Assembly (NCBI RefSeq): GCF_014529705.1 | Contig: NZ_JAANIH010000001.1 | Location: 1 to 64,000, forward strand | From: Bradyrhizobium campsiandrae | GTDB taxonomy: Bacteria > Pseudomonadota > Alphaproteobacteria > Rhizobiales > Xanthobacteraceae | Direction of reading: 5' to 3' | Length of the DNA stretch: 64,000 nucleotides | Shown here: in pieces, positions 54,319 to 63,666 of the stretch | How the letters are laid out: every line of letters begins with the position of its first letter | Position numbering within the stretch: the first letter of the stretch is position 1 | Program-made: the position numbers and the translations under genes | The notes under the pieces: generated by a model | What the model was told of the DNA's origin: nothing | Seen by the model: only the letters and a program-made list of their open reading frames with translations | Databases searched by the model: none

Positions 54319-55536
54319 TCAACTGCACAATTTCGACTTTTCCAGCATGCGTCGCAGATCACCCAGCTTGGCGCGGCACACCTCGGCCGCCATGGCCTTC
54401 GCCTCGCTGGTCCGTCCTCGCGCGAGCAGCAGGTTCGCCAGCAACGCCTGCGCTGCGGCTCGCACCGGGCCGCCCGTGACGTCCGAAGCGGCGAGCGACA
54501 TCGCGGTCTGCACTTCCGTCTCGGCAGGACCGGGGTTGTTCTGTTCAATGAAGTAGATGGCGCGAAACAGATGCGCGCGCGCGTCTTTCGGATAGCGGTT
54601 GACGAAATCGGAGGAACGGCTGGCCATCTCGCGCGTGCTCGTCGGCATTTCCGAGGCACGGATATACTGCCCGGCATCAGCCATGTAGGACCGATAATGC
54701 GCAGCCGCGAAGCCGGCGCAGACCAGGGATCCGACCAATCCGCCGAGCAACACCAGGCCGGCGCTTCGCGGCAGGCTGTCATAGGACCAGAAGGCGAGCC
54801 ATGGCGTGATGGCAAGCGCAGCGCCAGCCAGCGCACCGCCTCCATGGGCATAATAGTTGACATTGCCCGAGGCGCCAAAGGCCAGCGGCAGCAGCGCTGG
54901 AATACCGAAGAAGAGCGACGTCTTCAGTCTCGATATCGTCGTCTCGGCGTCCGCCTCCGGCTCGAAGCTCGCAACGAACAATGCGGCGATGAGCCCGGTA
55001 ATGGCGCCGGATGCGCCGACCCCCACCGTGCCGGAGCCATTGCCCAGCAGCGAGGCGGCCTCGCCGGCCACGGCGCTGGCGACGAAGATCAACGAAAACC
55101 AGCCACGGCCGATCAGGCTCTCCACCCTGACCCCGACGATGAACAGCGCAACGCAATTGCCGATGAGGTGCCACTGGCTGCCGTGCAGGAGCGGCGCAAG
55201 TCCGATCCGCCACCACTCATTTCTTCCGACAACCAGGTCGTAGCCGGACGCGCCCTGAGCAATCAGCGAGCGGACATCGAGTGAGCCGTCGCGCGCAATG
55301 TCGACGGCGAGACTGCGTTGCAGCGCGAAGATCACCATCAGACCGAAAATCAGGCCGAGGGTGAGGAAGGGGATATCGGCGAGCAGCTTGTTGTCGCCAA
55401 AGATCGAGCCCTCATGGGACGAGGGCTCATCGTCGTCGCGCATGACCGCAGGAGAGGCCGACGCTGCGGCGGATTGAAACGAGGCTCTCGAAGCAGGCGC
55501 GACGACGCCGCGTCGGCCAAAGGTGTTGGTCGCCAT
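54319..55536 (-). CDS. Rhomboid-family intramembrane serine protease with C-terminal helical tail
   Basis: Encodes 405 residues. The catalytic dyad is S176 in GVGASGAITG and H231 in YYAHGGGALAG; H123 and N127 in QWHLIGNCVA line the oxyanion site. Seven TM segments are visible from about residue 58. A cytoplasmic or periplasmic C-terminal domain of about 110 residues follows TM7 and is made of helix pairs in the TPR style (DFVNRYPKDARAHLFRAIYF, AQALLANLLLARGRTSEAKA). It cleaves other membrane proteins; targets are unknown. It is transcribed alone. Confidence 0.87.
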   Translation of the reverse strand: MATNTFGRRGVVAPASRASFQSAAASASPAVMRDDDEPSSHEGSIFGDNKLLADIPFLTLGLIFGLMVIFALQRSLAVDIARDGSLDVRSLIAQGASGYDLVVGRNEWWRIGLAPLLHGSQWHLIGNCVALFIVGVRVESLIGRGWFSLIFVASAVAGEAASLLGNGSGTVGVGASGAITGLIAALFVASFEPEADAETTISRLKTSLFFGIPALLPLAFGASGNVNYYAHGGGALAGAALAITPWLAFWSYDSLPRSAGLVLLGGLVGSLVCAGFAAAHYRSYMADAGQYIRASEMPTSTREMASRSSDFVNRYPKDARAHLFRAIYFIEQNNPGPAETEVQTAMSLAASDVTGGPVRAAAQALLANLLLARGRTSEAKAMAAEVCRAKLGDLRRMLEKSKLCS

Positions 55537-55697
55537 GACAGCAAATCCCGCATTTTGACAGCCTTGAGTTGATGCGAGAGGTATTTTCGACAGGTTACCG
55601 CCGGCGCTGCGGGCAGCTGGAACCTTCCAAGGGGTAACGGTTCGGTTTCCCGGATCGGCGGCTTTTTAGGGATGGGTCTTTCCGCAAATCCCTCCAT

Positions 55698-55821
55698 CGT
55701 CATTGCGAGCCACCGGGTCCGCGCAAAGCGCGGCCCGATGACGGGCTCCGCGAAGCAATCCAGAAATGCATCCACGGAGACAGTCTCGATTGCTTCGTCG
55801 CAAGAGCTCCTCGCAATGACG
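55698..55821. repeat. Inverted repeat, 'GTCATTGCGAGC' family
   Basis: CGTCATTGCGAG at 55698 faces CTCGCAATGACG ending at 55821; inside are CGAAGCAATCCAGA and GATTGCTTCG and a smaller GGTCCGCGC / GCGCGGCCC-type pair. It is close in sequence to the copy at 37571. Confidence 0.8.
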
Positions 55822-55831
55822 AGGAAGCAGT

Positions 55832-56383
55832 CTACGCCTTCAACTCCACCGTCTTGAACTCCGCCGGCAGGATCACCTCCAGCAGCTCGACGTCGTCGGA
55901 ATAGTCCAGGATCATGTGCTTGATCTTCGGCGGCTGGGTCCAGGCGCTGCCTTCTCTCATCACGGTCTCGCCCTGCCCGTCCATGTAGGTCTTCACCCAG
56001 CCCTTCAGCACGTAGACCATCTGGAAGTCGACGTCGTGGAAGTGCAGCTTCGACACCTCTGCTGGATCGCAAGGACCTTGCAGGCGGATGACGTGGGCTT
56101 GTGCGAGGCCATGGCTGGCAGCGGCGATGCCGAGGTCGCGGTATTTGGCATAGGCGCGCAGGCCGTCGGCTTTGAAGTCTTCCTCGCGGTGATGGCTGAT
56201 GGCGATGCGCTGCCTGGGGCGGGCAGGCTTTGTCGCAGCGGTCTTGGCGGGCGCGGTGCGCGCCTTCGACTTCACCGCCTTGCGCGCCGAGGATCGTGAC
56301 GCAGCTTTGGCAGCGCTGCGCTTCTTCACCGCGGTCTGGGCTGCGCTGCGCGATTTCGTTTTTGATTTTGTTGTCTTGACCAT
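55832..56383 (-). CDS. Cupin-domain protein with a histone-H1-like Lys/Ala tail
   Basis: Encodes 183 residues from the ATG at 56383 (GGGAGG upstream). Residues 1-65 are almost wholly Lys, Ala, Ser, Arg and Thr (VKTTKSKTKSRSAAQTA..., SARKAVKSKARTAPAKTA), like the C-terminal tails of bacterial histone-H1 proteins and of alphaproteobacterial HU relatives. Residues 75-183 form a cupin, with DPAEVSKLHFHDVDFQMVYVLKGWVKTY and the second motif near HMILDYS. The tail could bind nucleic acid. The cupin's ligand is unknown. The protein was not traced to a named family. Confidence 0.7.
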   Translation of the reverse strand: MVKTTKSKTKSRSAAQTAVKKRSAAKAASRSSARKAVKSKARTAPAKTAATKPARPRQRIAISHHREEDFKADGLRAYAKYRDLGIAAASHGLAQAHVIRLQGPCDPAEVSKLHFHDVDFQMVYVLKGWVKTYMDGQGETVMREGSAWTQPPKIKHMILDYSDDVELLEVILPAEFKTVELKA

Positions 56384-56437
56384 GAGCCGGCCTCCCGTTG
56401 TGGTTATCGCAGGAAGGCTAACACGGAAACAGATCTC

Positions 56438-56529
56438 GTAGGGTGGGCAAAGCGCAAGCGTGCCCACGTTCTGCGTGCAATGGGAAAGGGATCGTGGGCA
56501 CGGCGCTTGCGCGCCTTTGCCCACCCTAC
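56438..56529. repeat. Inverted repeat, 'GTAGGGTGGGCAAA' family, copy 2
   Basis: GTAGGGTGGGCAAAGCGC on the left pairs with GCGCCTTTGCCCACCCTAC on the right; inside, GCGTGCCCACG and CGTGGGCACGGC also pair. It matches the copy at 35841-35930. It lies upstream of the cupin gene and downstream of the usg gene. Confidence 0.88.
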
Positions 56530-56545
56530 CAGAGCGATGACCTAA

Positions 56546-56833
56546 TCAATGCAGCCGGAACACGCCGTCCACGGCGCGGAGCTCGGCCGGCTTGATCAGC
56601 TTGGAATGCGCGACCGTCACCGAATGCAAGGGGCCGTCGAGCTTCTGCTGCCAGAAGGCGAGGAAATCGGACAGCGCCGGGAATTTCGGAAACATGTCGT
56701 AGTTCTGCCAGACGTAGGTCTGAAGCAGCGAGGGATGATCCGGCATCCGGTAAAGAATTTCCGCCGTCGTCAGCCCGTAGCCCAGCATCTGTTTCCGGAA
56801 ATCCTCGGAAACGCCCCCAACGCGCAGTCCCAT
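56546..56833 (-). CDS. Usg-family protein
   Basis: Encodes 95 residues. QMLGYGLTTAEILYRMPDHPS, LLQTYVWQNYDMFPKFPALSDFL and LHSVTVAHSKLI are the signature of the Usg family, small alphaproteobacterial proteins first noted beside trpF in Caulobacter. The function is unknown. The upstream site AAAGGAGG is strong, suggesting high translation. It lies opposite groESL with a 398-base promoter region between them. Confidence 0.85.
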   Translation of the reverse strand: MGLRVGGVSEDFRKQMLGYGLTTAEILYRMPDHPSLLQTYVWQNYDMFPKFPALSDFLAFWQQKLDGPLHSVTVAHSKLIKPAELRAVDGVFRLH

Positions 56834-57073
56834 GCCAAACCTCCTTTGCAGGAGCGCATACGGGGGTGGCTTGGTGTGCCCCTAAGAGCCACCCGAAACG
56901 ATGCGCTCACATGAGAGAAATGTGACGCAAACCGACAACCCATCTCAAGCCCAAAAGTTTAACAAGCTGTTGAAATTCAATGCTTTAGCAGCAGAGGCGA
57001 CACCGTGCTAATACGGTTCGTCGAAGGGCCAAGAAGAGGCGCCTCCGGCTCGGTTAACGATGCTCGGGTGAAG

Positions 57074-57100
57074 TTGGCACTCGATACTTCCGAGCGCTGA
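57074..57100. promoter_or_regulatory. CIRCE-like HrcA operator upstream of groESL
   Basis: TTGGCACTC-N9-GAGCGCTGA, against the consensus TTAGCACTC-N9-GAGTGCTAA, has three mismatches in 18 positions and the exact 9-base spacer. It lies 132 bases before the groES start and just upstream of the RpoH promoter, so an HrcA repressor could act there. Confidence 0.65.
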
Positions 57101-57117
57101 TTTTTTTGCTACAAACC

Positions 57118-57149
57118 CTTGCTCCCGCAAAAATCCTGTCCTATTTCAG
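57118..57149 (+). promoter_or_regulatory. RpoH (sigma-32) promoter of groESL
   Basis: The -35 element CTTG (57118-57121) is followed 18 bases later by CCTATTTCAG (57140-57149), an exact match to the alphaproteobacterial -10 consensus CYTATNTNNG. Transcription should start near 57155, about 75 bases before groES. Confidence 0.65.
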
Positions 57150-57231
57150 TCTCGCCTGCGCTGGCACTCGCAAGCGCAGACTGCTAACAATTCTGAAATC
57201 CTCAACTCGTGCAAATGCTTAGGAGAGCTGC

Positions 57232-57546
57232 ATGAAATTCCGTCCGCTTCACGACCGCGTCGTGGTCAAGCGCATCGACGCAGAAGAGAAGACCGCCGGC
57301 GGCATCATCATCCCCGACACTGCCAAGGAAAAGCCCTCCCAGGGCGAAGTCGTCGCCGTCGGCCCGGGTGGCCGCGACGAGGCCGGCAAGCTGGTTCCGA
57401 TCGACCTGAAGGTCGGCGACCGCGTGCTGTTCGGCAAGTGGTCCGGCACCGAGGTCAAGATCGACGGCCAGGATCTGCTGATCATGAAGGAGAGCGACGT
57501 GATGGGCGTTCTCGAAGTCAGCGAATCCAAGAAGAAGGCGGCCTAA
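57232..57546 (+). CDS. groES: Co-chaperonin GroES
   Basis: Encodes 104 residues, [20 protein letters not shown] at the start and the mobile loop [18 protein letters not shown] (about 17-34) that contacts GroEL. It caps the GroEL ring as a heptamer and encloses unfolded proteins. GGAGAG precedes the ATG. It is the first gene of the groESL operon, with groEL 45 bases downstream. Upstream are both a CIRCE-like site and an RpoH promoter. The length and sequence are normal. Confidence 0.98.
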   Translation: MKFRPLHDRVVVKRIDAEEKTAGGIIIPDTAKEKPSQGEVVAVGPGGRDEAGKLVPIDLKVGDRVLFGKWSGTEVKIDGQDLLIMKESDVMGVLEVSESKKKAA

Positions 57547-59232
<1,686 letters not shown>

Positions 59233-59263
59233 TCCAGCCATCCAGGCACAACACGAAATGCGA

Positions 59264-59291
59264 AACCCCGGCAGCGATGCCGGGGTTTTTG
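59264..59291 (+). terminator. Rho-independent terminator after groEL
   Basis: CCCCGGCA (59266-59273) pairs with TGCCGGGG (59278-59285) around GCGA, followed by TTTTTG. It is 32 bases after the groEL stop. Confidence 0.9.
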
Positions 59292-59296
59292 TTGGG

Positions 59297-59363
59297 GGTC
59301 TCTCCTCGTCATTCCGGGGCGCGCCCACTTGGGCGCGAGCCCGGAATGACGAGAGGAGAGACC
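59297..59363. repeat. Inverted repeat, 'GTCATTCCGG' family
   Basis: GGTCTCTCCTCGTCATTCCG on the left faces CGGAATGACGAG...AGAGACC on the right, with GGGCGCGCCC / GGGCGCGAGCCC inside and the loop ACTT. It lies between the groEL terminator and the convergent lepB end, and is the shorter relative of the copy at 34774. Confidence 0.85.
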
Positions 59364-59367
59364 GCCC

Positions 59368-60114
59368 TCATTCCACCTTCCCCATCCGGTCCGGCCGCAG
59401 CTCGCCTCTGGCGTCGAGCGACCAGAAGATTCGCGTCACCCTGCCGACCAGATTGTCCATCGGGACGAAGCCCATGACCGACATCATGCGGCTGTCGGTC
59501 GAGTTGTCCCTGTTGTCGCCGAGCGCGAAGAAGTGGCCGGGAGGCACGGTGTAGACCGGGGTATTGTCGAGAAATCCGTTGTCGATGCAGTCATAGGTGA
59601 TGTAGCTCGCACCGCTCGGCAGGGTCTCGCGCCAGCGCTTGACCTTTGCGCCGACCTCGCCGCCGCAGGCGGAGCCGGCGGACGCCTCCTTCAGTGCGAC
59701 CCGCGTCACCTGGATGTCGTTGAGGACAAGCTGCCCCTGCCGCATCTGGACGCGATCGCCGGGCAGCCCGACCACGCGCTTGACATAGTCGGTCGAGGTA
59801 TCCTTCGGCGTCCTGAAGACGGCGATGTCGCCATATTCGGGGTCGGCGGCGCCGAAACGACCCGAGATGAATGACGGCGCGAACGGAAACGAGTAGCGGC
59901 CATAGCCATAGGCGTATTTGGCAGCGAAGACGTAGTCGCCGACCACCAGCGTCGGGGCCATCGAGCTGGAGGGAATGTTGAACGGCTGAAACAGCACGTA
60001 GCGAAACAGGATCACCGGCGACCACAGCACGGGCACGAGCAGGATCAGGATGACGATCGCCTTCCATTCACGGGATCTCGCCTGCGGCCTGATTGTGTCC
60101 TGAAGAGTTGTCAT
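59368..60114 (-). CDS. lepB: Signal peptidase I
   Basis: Encodes 248 residues. One TM helix (about 18-40) anchors it with the active site outside. The nucleophile is S51 in NIPSSSMAPTL and the general base is K112 in DYVKRVVGLPGDRV; box E reads FFALGDNRDNSTDSR. It removes signal peptides from Sec and Tat exported proteins. A Cys pair in CGGEV... and YDCIDNG could bridge. It stands apart from the usual rnc-era cluster of this family, so it may be a second copy in the genome. It is convergent with groEL. Confidence 0.95.
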   Translation of the reverse strand: MTTLQDTIRPQARSREWKAIVILILLVPVLWSPVILFRYVLFQPFNIPSSSMAPTLVVGDYVFAAKYAYGYGRYSFPFAPSFISGRFGAADPEYGDIAVFRTPKDTSTDYVKRVVGLPGDRVQMRQGQLVLNDIQVTRVALKEASAGSACGGEVGAKVKRWRETLPSGASYITYDCIDNGFLDNTPVYTVPPGHFFALGDNRDNSTDSRMMSVMGFVPMDNLVGRVTRIFWSLDARGELRPDRMGKVE

Positions 60115-60268
60115 GCGCCTGCCCTGCCCAACAAGGTTGTGCGAAGATTAGCGCAAGCGACGGTCCGCGCAATCCCGCTACACTGATGATTTGGTCGCGC
60201 GGATGCGGACGCGCGTTCAGAGCAAGACGCGAAATGACTGGCAGTTGATGGTTGCCGGCAAAGAAGCC

Positions 60269-61102
60269 TCACGCCCGCGCCATCTCCTGAAAACACGTCC
60301 TCACCCAGTCGATCGTCACGCGCGTGGCGGCGTCGCGCTTGAGGTGGTTTTGCACGAGCAGCCAGACGTCGCGCCGCTTCGGCAGCAGGCTCGCGCGCAG
60401 GCGGCGATCGGCGAGCAGATCCGCGCAAAGATACTCCGGCAACACGCCGGCGGAGCGATGCGCGCGGATCAAATTGCGGATGACGCGCACGTTGTCGGTG
60501 ACGCAGCGCGCACGGGCCTTCTTCGTGCGCAGGAACTGCATCTCGGGAATGGCACCGAGTTCGTCCGGATAGACACAGAGCATCGGCTCGCCCTCGGTCG
60601 TCACGGGCTCGAAATAATACAGCTCGATGTCGCCGAGCTTCGAGATCGCGAAGTCGCCCTTGTCCGGCTTGCGCAGGCGAACGGCGAGATCGGCTTCCCA
60701 GCGCGAGAATTTGACATTCTCGCTCGAGGTGAGGAATTGCAGCGTGAGGCCGGGATTGGCGCGCAGGAAGTCGCTCGCACGCGGCGACAGCACCGCCTCG
60801 GCGACCGTGTTGGTGGAGGCGATGCGCAGGCGTCCCACCGGACCTTCCAGGCTCTCGCCGAGGCGGCCGATCTCGGCGGCGTGCGCCGCCATGGCCTCGA
60901 CATGCGCCAGCACCGCCTCGCATTGCCGCGTCGGCCTGCGCAACCCGTCGGCGGCCTCGAACAGGCGCAGGCCGAGCGCACGCTCGATGCGCGCCAGCCT
61001 GCGGCCGACCGTGGTCTCGTCGATGCGCAGCCGCGCGCTGGCGCCGGCATAGGTGCCCTCGTCCCTCACGGCGGCGATGATGCGCAGATCGTCCCAGTTC
61101 AT
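60269..61102 (-). CDS. LysR-family transcriptional regulator
   Basis: Encodes 277 residues from the ATG at 61102 (MNWDDLRIIAAVRDEGTYAG). The HTH is in ARLRIDETTVGRRLARIERA, and the effector domain begins near residue 88. The frame is open to 61834 but that part is a shadow of the divergent gene. It is divergent from the isochorismatase-fold hydrolase and GST genes with 130 bases between starts, so it is the likely regulator of that pair. The effector domain is short, as in the LysR group lacking the last strand. The ligand is unknown. Confidence 0.88.
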   Translation of the reverse strand: MNWDDLRIIAAVRDEGTYAGASARLRIDETTVGRRLARIERALGLRLFEAADGLRRPTRQCEAVLAHVEAMAAHAAEIGRLGESLEGPVGRLRIASTNTVAEAVLSPRASDFLRANPGLTLQFLTSSENVKFSRWEADLAVRLRKPDKGDFAISKLGDIELYYFEPVTTEGEPMLCVYPDELGAIPEMQFLRTKKARARCVTDNVRVIRNLIRAHRSAGVLPEYLCADLLADRRLRASLLPKRRDVWLLVQNHLKRDAATRVTIDWVRTCFQEMARA

Positions 61103-61232
61103 GGGGGCGAGGCTACATCCGATGTAATCGGCCTGCAATATCGCAGCCACCGGCTGCAATATCCCTGCATATCGGCAGGGCGTGCCGGCGCTATGTTGGC
61201 GCAGCCTTCCGCCTCCGGAGATCGCCAAGACC

Positions 61233-61826
61233 ATGACGACCGCAAAGACCCTGCTCGACCTCGCCGGTGCCGACCTCAACCCGCCGCGTCTCGGCGATGC
61301 CGTGCTGGTGCTGATCGACATCCAGAACGAATATCTCGCAGGCCCCCTCGCTTTGCCCGACGCCAAGCCCGCGATCGCGCGAGCGGCTGCGCTGCTGGCA
61401 AAGGCGCGCGAAGCCAATGCGGCGATCATCCATATCGCCCATCGCGGCAAGGCCGGCAGCCTATTCGATCGCGCCGCCGAGCGCGGCGCCATCGTCGCCG
61501 AGCTCACGCCGCGCGCCGGTGAGCTCGTCATCGAGAAGGAGCTGCCCAATGCCTTTGCCGGCACCGATCTCAAGGCACGCCTGGATGCGACCGACAGGAA
61601 GAACATCGTGCTGGCCGGCTTCATGACGCATATGTGCGTCTCCTCCACGGCGCGGGCCGCACTCGACCTCGGCTTTCGCACGACTGTCGATGCCGACGCC
61701 TGCGCCACGCGCGATCTGCCGGACGGTCGTGGCGGCACGCTGGACGCGCGAACCATCCACGAGGCGGCGCTGGCCGAACTGTCGGACCGCTTCGCGATCA
61801 TCGCCCGCGGCGATGCGCTGAGATAA
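61233..61826 (+). CDS. Isochorismatase-fold cysteine hydrolase
   Basis: Encodes 197 residues from the ATG at 61233. The catalytic triad is D29 in LVLIDIQNEY, K102 in VIEKELPNAF and C135 in FMTHMCVSSTARAA, with the cis-peptide before the Cys. The fold is shared by nicotinamidases, isochorismatases and N-carbamoyl-amino acid hydrolases; the substrate cannot be told. CCGGAG lies 14 bases upstream. The GST gene begins 12 bases after its stop. The divergent LysR gene should control both. Confidence 0.88.
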   Translation: MTTAKTLLDLAGADLNPPRLGDAVLVLIDIQNEYLAGPLALPDAKPAIARAAALLAKAREANAAIIHIAHRGKAGSLFDRAAERGAIVAELTPRAGELVIEKELPNAFAGTDLKARLDATDRKNIVLAGFMTHMCVSSTARAALDLGFRTTVDADACATRDLPDGRGGTLDARTIHEAALAELSDRFAIIARGDALR

Positions 61827-61838
61827 CGGAGCAAGGCG

Positions 61839-62468
61839 ATGCTGCAGCTCTATTTCTCCCCGATGGCCTGCTCGCTCGCGAGCCGCATCGCGCTGATGGA
61901 AGTCGGCGTGGACGCGCGCTATCACCAGGTGCATCTCACGACCAAGACCGTCGCCACCGACGACGGCGATTTTCGCGGCATTTCCTCCAAGGGGGCCGTG
62001 CCGGTTCTGGTGCTCGAGAACGGCGAACGGCTGACCGAGAGCGCGGCGGTGCTGCAATACATCGCTGACCTCAAGCCCGAGCGCGGCCTTGCGCCGGCGC
62101 CCGGCAATGCGGATCGCTACCGCCTGCAGGAATGGCTGAGCTTCGTCGGCACCGAGATCCACAAGGCCTTCCTGTTTCCGACCTTCTGGTATGAGGACGA
62201 CGGCTCGCTCGCCAAGCCGCGCGCGCGGATCGGACAGACCTTGTCGGTGCCGGCAGCGCATCTTGCGGACCGCGAATTCCTCGTCGGCAGCAGTTTTACC
62301 GTCGCGGACGCGCACCTCGCCTGGGCCCTGATGCTGCTCCGTCCCGCAGGCGTCGACATCGCGCAATGGCCGTCGCTCAAAGCCTATCTCCAGCGCATGC
62401 AGGCGCGGCCCGCCGTGCGCGAGGCGATCGCGACCGAGATGGCGCTGCGCAAGGCCGTGGCGGCCTGA
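61839..62468 (+). CDS. Glutathione S-transferase, beta-class-like
   Basis: Encodes 209 residues. The start MLQLYFSPMACSLASRIALM has the Cys at position 11 that beta-class enzymes use to bind glutathione, then KGAVPVLVLENGERLTESAAVLQYIADL with the cis-Pro and Ser contact. The C-terminal helical domain starts near 90. It sits 12 bases after the isochorismatase-fold gene and ends 7 bases before the convergent DUF2778 gene. GGAGCAAGGCG lies before the ATG. It probably helps detoxify an electrophile handled by the pair. Confidence 0.9.
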   Translation: MLQLYFSPMACSLASRIALMEVGVDARYHQVHLTTKTVATDDGDFRGISSKGAVPVLVLENGERLTESAAVLQYIADLKPERGLAPAPGNADRYRLQEWLSFVGTEIHKAFLFPTFWYEDDGSLAKPRARIGQTLSVPAAHLADREFLVGSSFTVADAHLAWALMLLRPAGVDIAQWPSLKAYLQRMQARPAVREAIATEMALRKAVAA

Positions 62469-62475
62469 GCGCGCC

Positions 62476-63666
62476 CTACTCGACCCGCGCCAGCACTGCG
62501 AGCTTGCGGATGCCCTTGTTGCGATAGGCGTCGAGGAACGCGTAATAGTCCTTGAACGACACGCAGCCGTTGGAGTCGCCGTTCGGCCCGAGCATGAAGG
62601 TGTGCGCGAGCAGACCGTCGCGGCCGTAGATCGCACTCTCACCGCCAATCGGAGTGAGACGCAGCGCGGGTACGCCGTGGAACAGCGCTTCGCGCGGCTT
62701 CAGCGTGTAGATGTGCGGCGGGGTCACGCCGCGCATGCGCACGCGCTGCGAGTGCGGATCGTCAAGATTGGAGCCGAGGCCGGAATGCGCCTCGAGCTTG
62801 GTGCCATCGGGCAGATAAACCGTCTTGGCGGTAATGTCGTAGACCGCGGTGTCGCGTTCATAGGGCGGTGCGCCGCCAAGCATCGGATTCTGCTCCTTCG
62901 GCGCGATCGCCGAGGTCACGCTGGCATCGGCCGAGGCATAGGCCAGCAGGCCGCCGGACGGCTCGCGCTTGCCCCAGAGCTTTTCCACCATCGACTGGCG
63001 CGGGCCGGTGATCGACATCACCGCGGCCTTGGCGCGATCGGCAAAGGATTTCGGCTTGGCTTCGGGCGCCGGCACGATCTGGGCCGGATCGGCCGAAGCG
63101 AGTTGCACCGACGCGTCCGCACCGCGCTTGCCCTTCGCGACGTCGGCAACCTTGTCGGCGACCCGCTCGGCCACCCTAGCCGGGTTGAGCGGCTTCAGCG
63201 CTTCGGCCACCTTCGCGACGACGGTCGACTTCGGAGCGGCTTCGGCGACCTTGCTCGCAGGCGCAGCGCTCGCCGCGTTCGAATCCACGCCCTGCGTCGC
63301 CGCCGCGGCAAAGCGCTCGTTGAATTGTTCGCGCGAAATCGGCGCAGCCACCTGCAGCCGGTCGGGCAATAGAGCGAAGGTTTCGCGGATGGCCTCGCCC
63401 GCCTCGCGCAGCGCGACCTTGGGCGTGCGCTTGACCACGGGCTCGTCGTAGCCGGAGCTGCCGACGGTCGGATAGACGCTGGCGGCGAAGATGTTGTTGT
63501 AGACGGTCCAGCCGGCAAGCACGACGCAGCCGGCCACGGCCGCGCCAAGCAGGTTTTGGGTGGTCATGTTCCGGGAAGACTTCCGCTGTGAATGCTTGGA
63601 AGGATTCTTGGACGGATTCTTGGGCTTGCGTGCCGCGTTACTCTGCGCAGCGATACTCGTACTCAT
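62476..63666 (-). CDS. Membrane-anchored DUF2778 protein (L,D-transpeptidase-like)
   Basis: Encodes 396 residues from ATG 63666. A basic cytoplasmic segment (1-34, rich in Lys, Ser, Asn) is followed by one TM helix (about 36-58), a long Ala/Lys/Glu-rich linker (60-250), and the DUF2778 domain at about 285-390. That domain holds H355 in LAHTFMLG and C368 in DSNGCVSFKDY, the His/Cys pair of L,D-transpeptidase-like folds; Tlde1 effectors of Salmonella belong to the same family. The role may be peptidoglycan cross-linking or editing in the periplasm. ATG codon M34 is an alternative start. Confidence 0.8.
   Translation of the reverse strand: MSTSIAAQSNAARKPKNPSKNPSKHSQRKSSRNMTTQNLLGAAVAGCVVLAGWTVYNNIFAASVYPTVGSSGYDEPVVKRTPKVALREAGEAIRETFALLPDRLQVAAPISREQFNERFAAAATQGVDSNAASAAPASKVAEAAPKSTVVAKVAEALKPLNPARVAERVADKVADVAKGKRGADASVQLASADPAQIVPAPEAKPKSFADRAKAAVMSITGPRQSMVEKLWGKREPSGGLLAYASADASVTSAIAPKEQNPMLGGAPPYERDTAVYDITAKTVYLPDGTKLEAHSGLGSNLDDPHSQRVRMRGVTPPHIYTLKPREALFHGVPALRLTPIGGESAIYGRDGLLAHTFMLGPNGDSNGCVSFKDYYAFLDAYRNKGIRKLAVLARVE

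Noticed and set aside
62476..63666. DUF2778 gene considered as part of a type VI secretion effector-immunity pair
   Set aside because: It has an N-terminal TM anchor, no secretion genes nearby and no small immunity-type gene beside it.
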